Source: an uncultured Alphaproteobacteria bacterium
GTDB taxonomy: Bacteria; Pseudomonadota; Alphaproteobacteria; Sphingomonadales; Sphingomonadaceae
Assembly: GCA_903939555.1 (NCBI GenBank)
Contig: CAJAHV010000247.1
Span: 1 to 6,631 of the forward strand
Direction: 5' to 3'
DNA: 6,631 nt
Shown here: piece by piece, positions 6,362 through 6,631 of the stretch
Layout: the number at the start of each line of letters is the position of its first letter
Position numbering within the stretch: the first letter of the stretch is position 1
The notes under the pieces: model-generated
The model's database searches: none
Told to the model about the DNA's origin: nothing
Seen by the model: only the letters and a program-made list of their open reading frames with translations
Translations under genes and position numbers: made by a program

Positions 6362-6376
6362 TGTCACACCTGTCAC
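6362..6376. repeat. Direct repeat TGTCAC in the divergent promoter region
   Basis: TGTCAC occurs at 6362-6367 and again at 6371-6376, a 9-base period, between the P450 start and the flavin monooxygenase promoter. Tandem half-sites of this kind can bind a regulator, but the repeats are too short to exclude chance. Confidence 0.3.
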
Positions 6377-6398
6377 CGCGATGTCCATCGAAAACTTT

Positions 6399-6433
6399 GG
6401 TCATTTGACTAAAAAGAGATGGCGGCCTATCCA
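6399..6433 (+). promoter_or_regulatory. Candidate promoter of the LadA-like monooxygenase gene with overlapping dyad
   Basis: TTGACT (6405-6410, five of six to the -35 consensus) is 17 bases from TATCCA (6428-6433, three of six to the -10 consensus). Transcription would start near 6440, about 20 bases before the ATG. The -35 box overlaps the inverted repeat GTCA-TT-TGAC (6400-6409), a possible operator. The -10 match is weak, so the call is tentative. Confidence 0.4.
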
Positions 6434-6461
6434 ACTCGGGAAGTGTCTCGGAGGAGGGCAT

Positions 6462-6631
6462 ATGGCTCGGCAGCTGCGCCTGAATGCATTCGCGATGAAT
6501 TGTGTAGGACACCAGTCACACGGCCTTTGGCGTCACCCGCGCGATCGTTCTGCAGACTACAAGCATTCCCGGCACTGGGTTGAAATCGCCAGGCTGCTTG
6601 AGAAGGGCAAATTTGACGGTATCTTTTTTGC
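6462..6631 (+). CDS. LadA-like flavin-dependent monooxygenase (partial, cut by window edge)
   Basis: The first 56 codons read MARQLRLNAFAMNCVGHQSH, then GLWRHPRDRSADYKHSRHW and VEIARLLEKGKFDGIFF. This fits the N-terminus of the NtaA/SnaA/DszA/LadA branch of bacterial luciferase-like FMN monooxygenases. NAFxMNCVGHxxHGLWRHP and LLEKGKFD match the long-chain alkane monooxygenase LadA, as I recall it, better than NtaA or DszA. Such enzymes use reduced FMN from a separate reductase to oxidise the substrate in the cytoplasm. The ATG at 6462 has a strong Shine-Dalgarno sequence (GGAGG at 6450-6454, 7-base spacer). The gene diverges from the P450 gene across 138 bases, suggesting joint regulation and a shared class of substrate. 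The rest, including most active-site residues, is outside the window, so substrate specificity is not settled. Confidence 0.85.
   Translation, partial: MARQLRLNAFAMNCVGHQSHGLWRHPRDRSADYKHSRHWVEIARLLEKGKFDGIFF

Overview
The window looks like GC-rich alphaproteobacterial DNA, most likely from a sphingomonad. That is an inference from codon and GC bias, the exported PQQ dehydrogenase, the ThuA and TIM-barrel gene set, and a CYP153-type P450; no rRNA or other phylogenetic marker is present. It holds two unrelated metabolic modules separated by about 430 bases of non-coding DNA.

Module 1 (about 1-4660, all on the minus strand) is a three-gene transcription unit read right to left. It encodes a TIM-barrel sugar isomerase/epimerase-like protein with a twin-arginine-type leader, a ThuA-domain protein with a Sec-type leader, and a PQQ-dependent dehydrogenase of the glucose-dehydrogenase type with an N-terminal cytochrome c domain. 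Gaps between the genes are about 35 bases. A fourth minus-strand gene, cut by the left edge, has its own leader region and starts with a clear signal peptide. A 15-base motif with 14 identities lies upstream of both the operon and this partial gene, so they probably share a regulator. All four products appear to be exported. The simplest reading is a cell-envelope pathway in which a sugar or glycoside is oxidised by the quinoprotein, passing electrons to its own haem c, and the keto product is handled by the ThuA and isomerase-like proteins.

The central gap (about 4658-5072) has no convincing gene. It contains several short inverted repeats and appears less GC-rich in part, and may be an old junction between the modules.

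Module 2 (5073-6631) is a divergent pair. On the minus strand is a cytochrome P450 closely resembling CYP153 alkane/fatty-acid terminal hydroxylases. On the plus strand is the first 56 codons of a flavin-dependent monooxygenase whose N-terminus resembles the long-chain alkane monooxygenase LadA. A 138-base shared promoter region lies between them, with a plausible sigma-70-type promoter for the flavoprotein gene and short direct and inverted repeats that could be operators. The pair suggests hydroxylation of alkanes or other aliphatic compounds. The P450's ferredoxin and reductase partners are not in the window.
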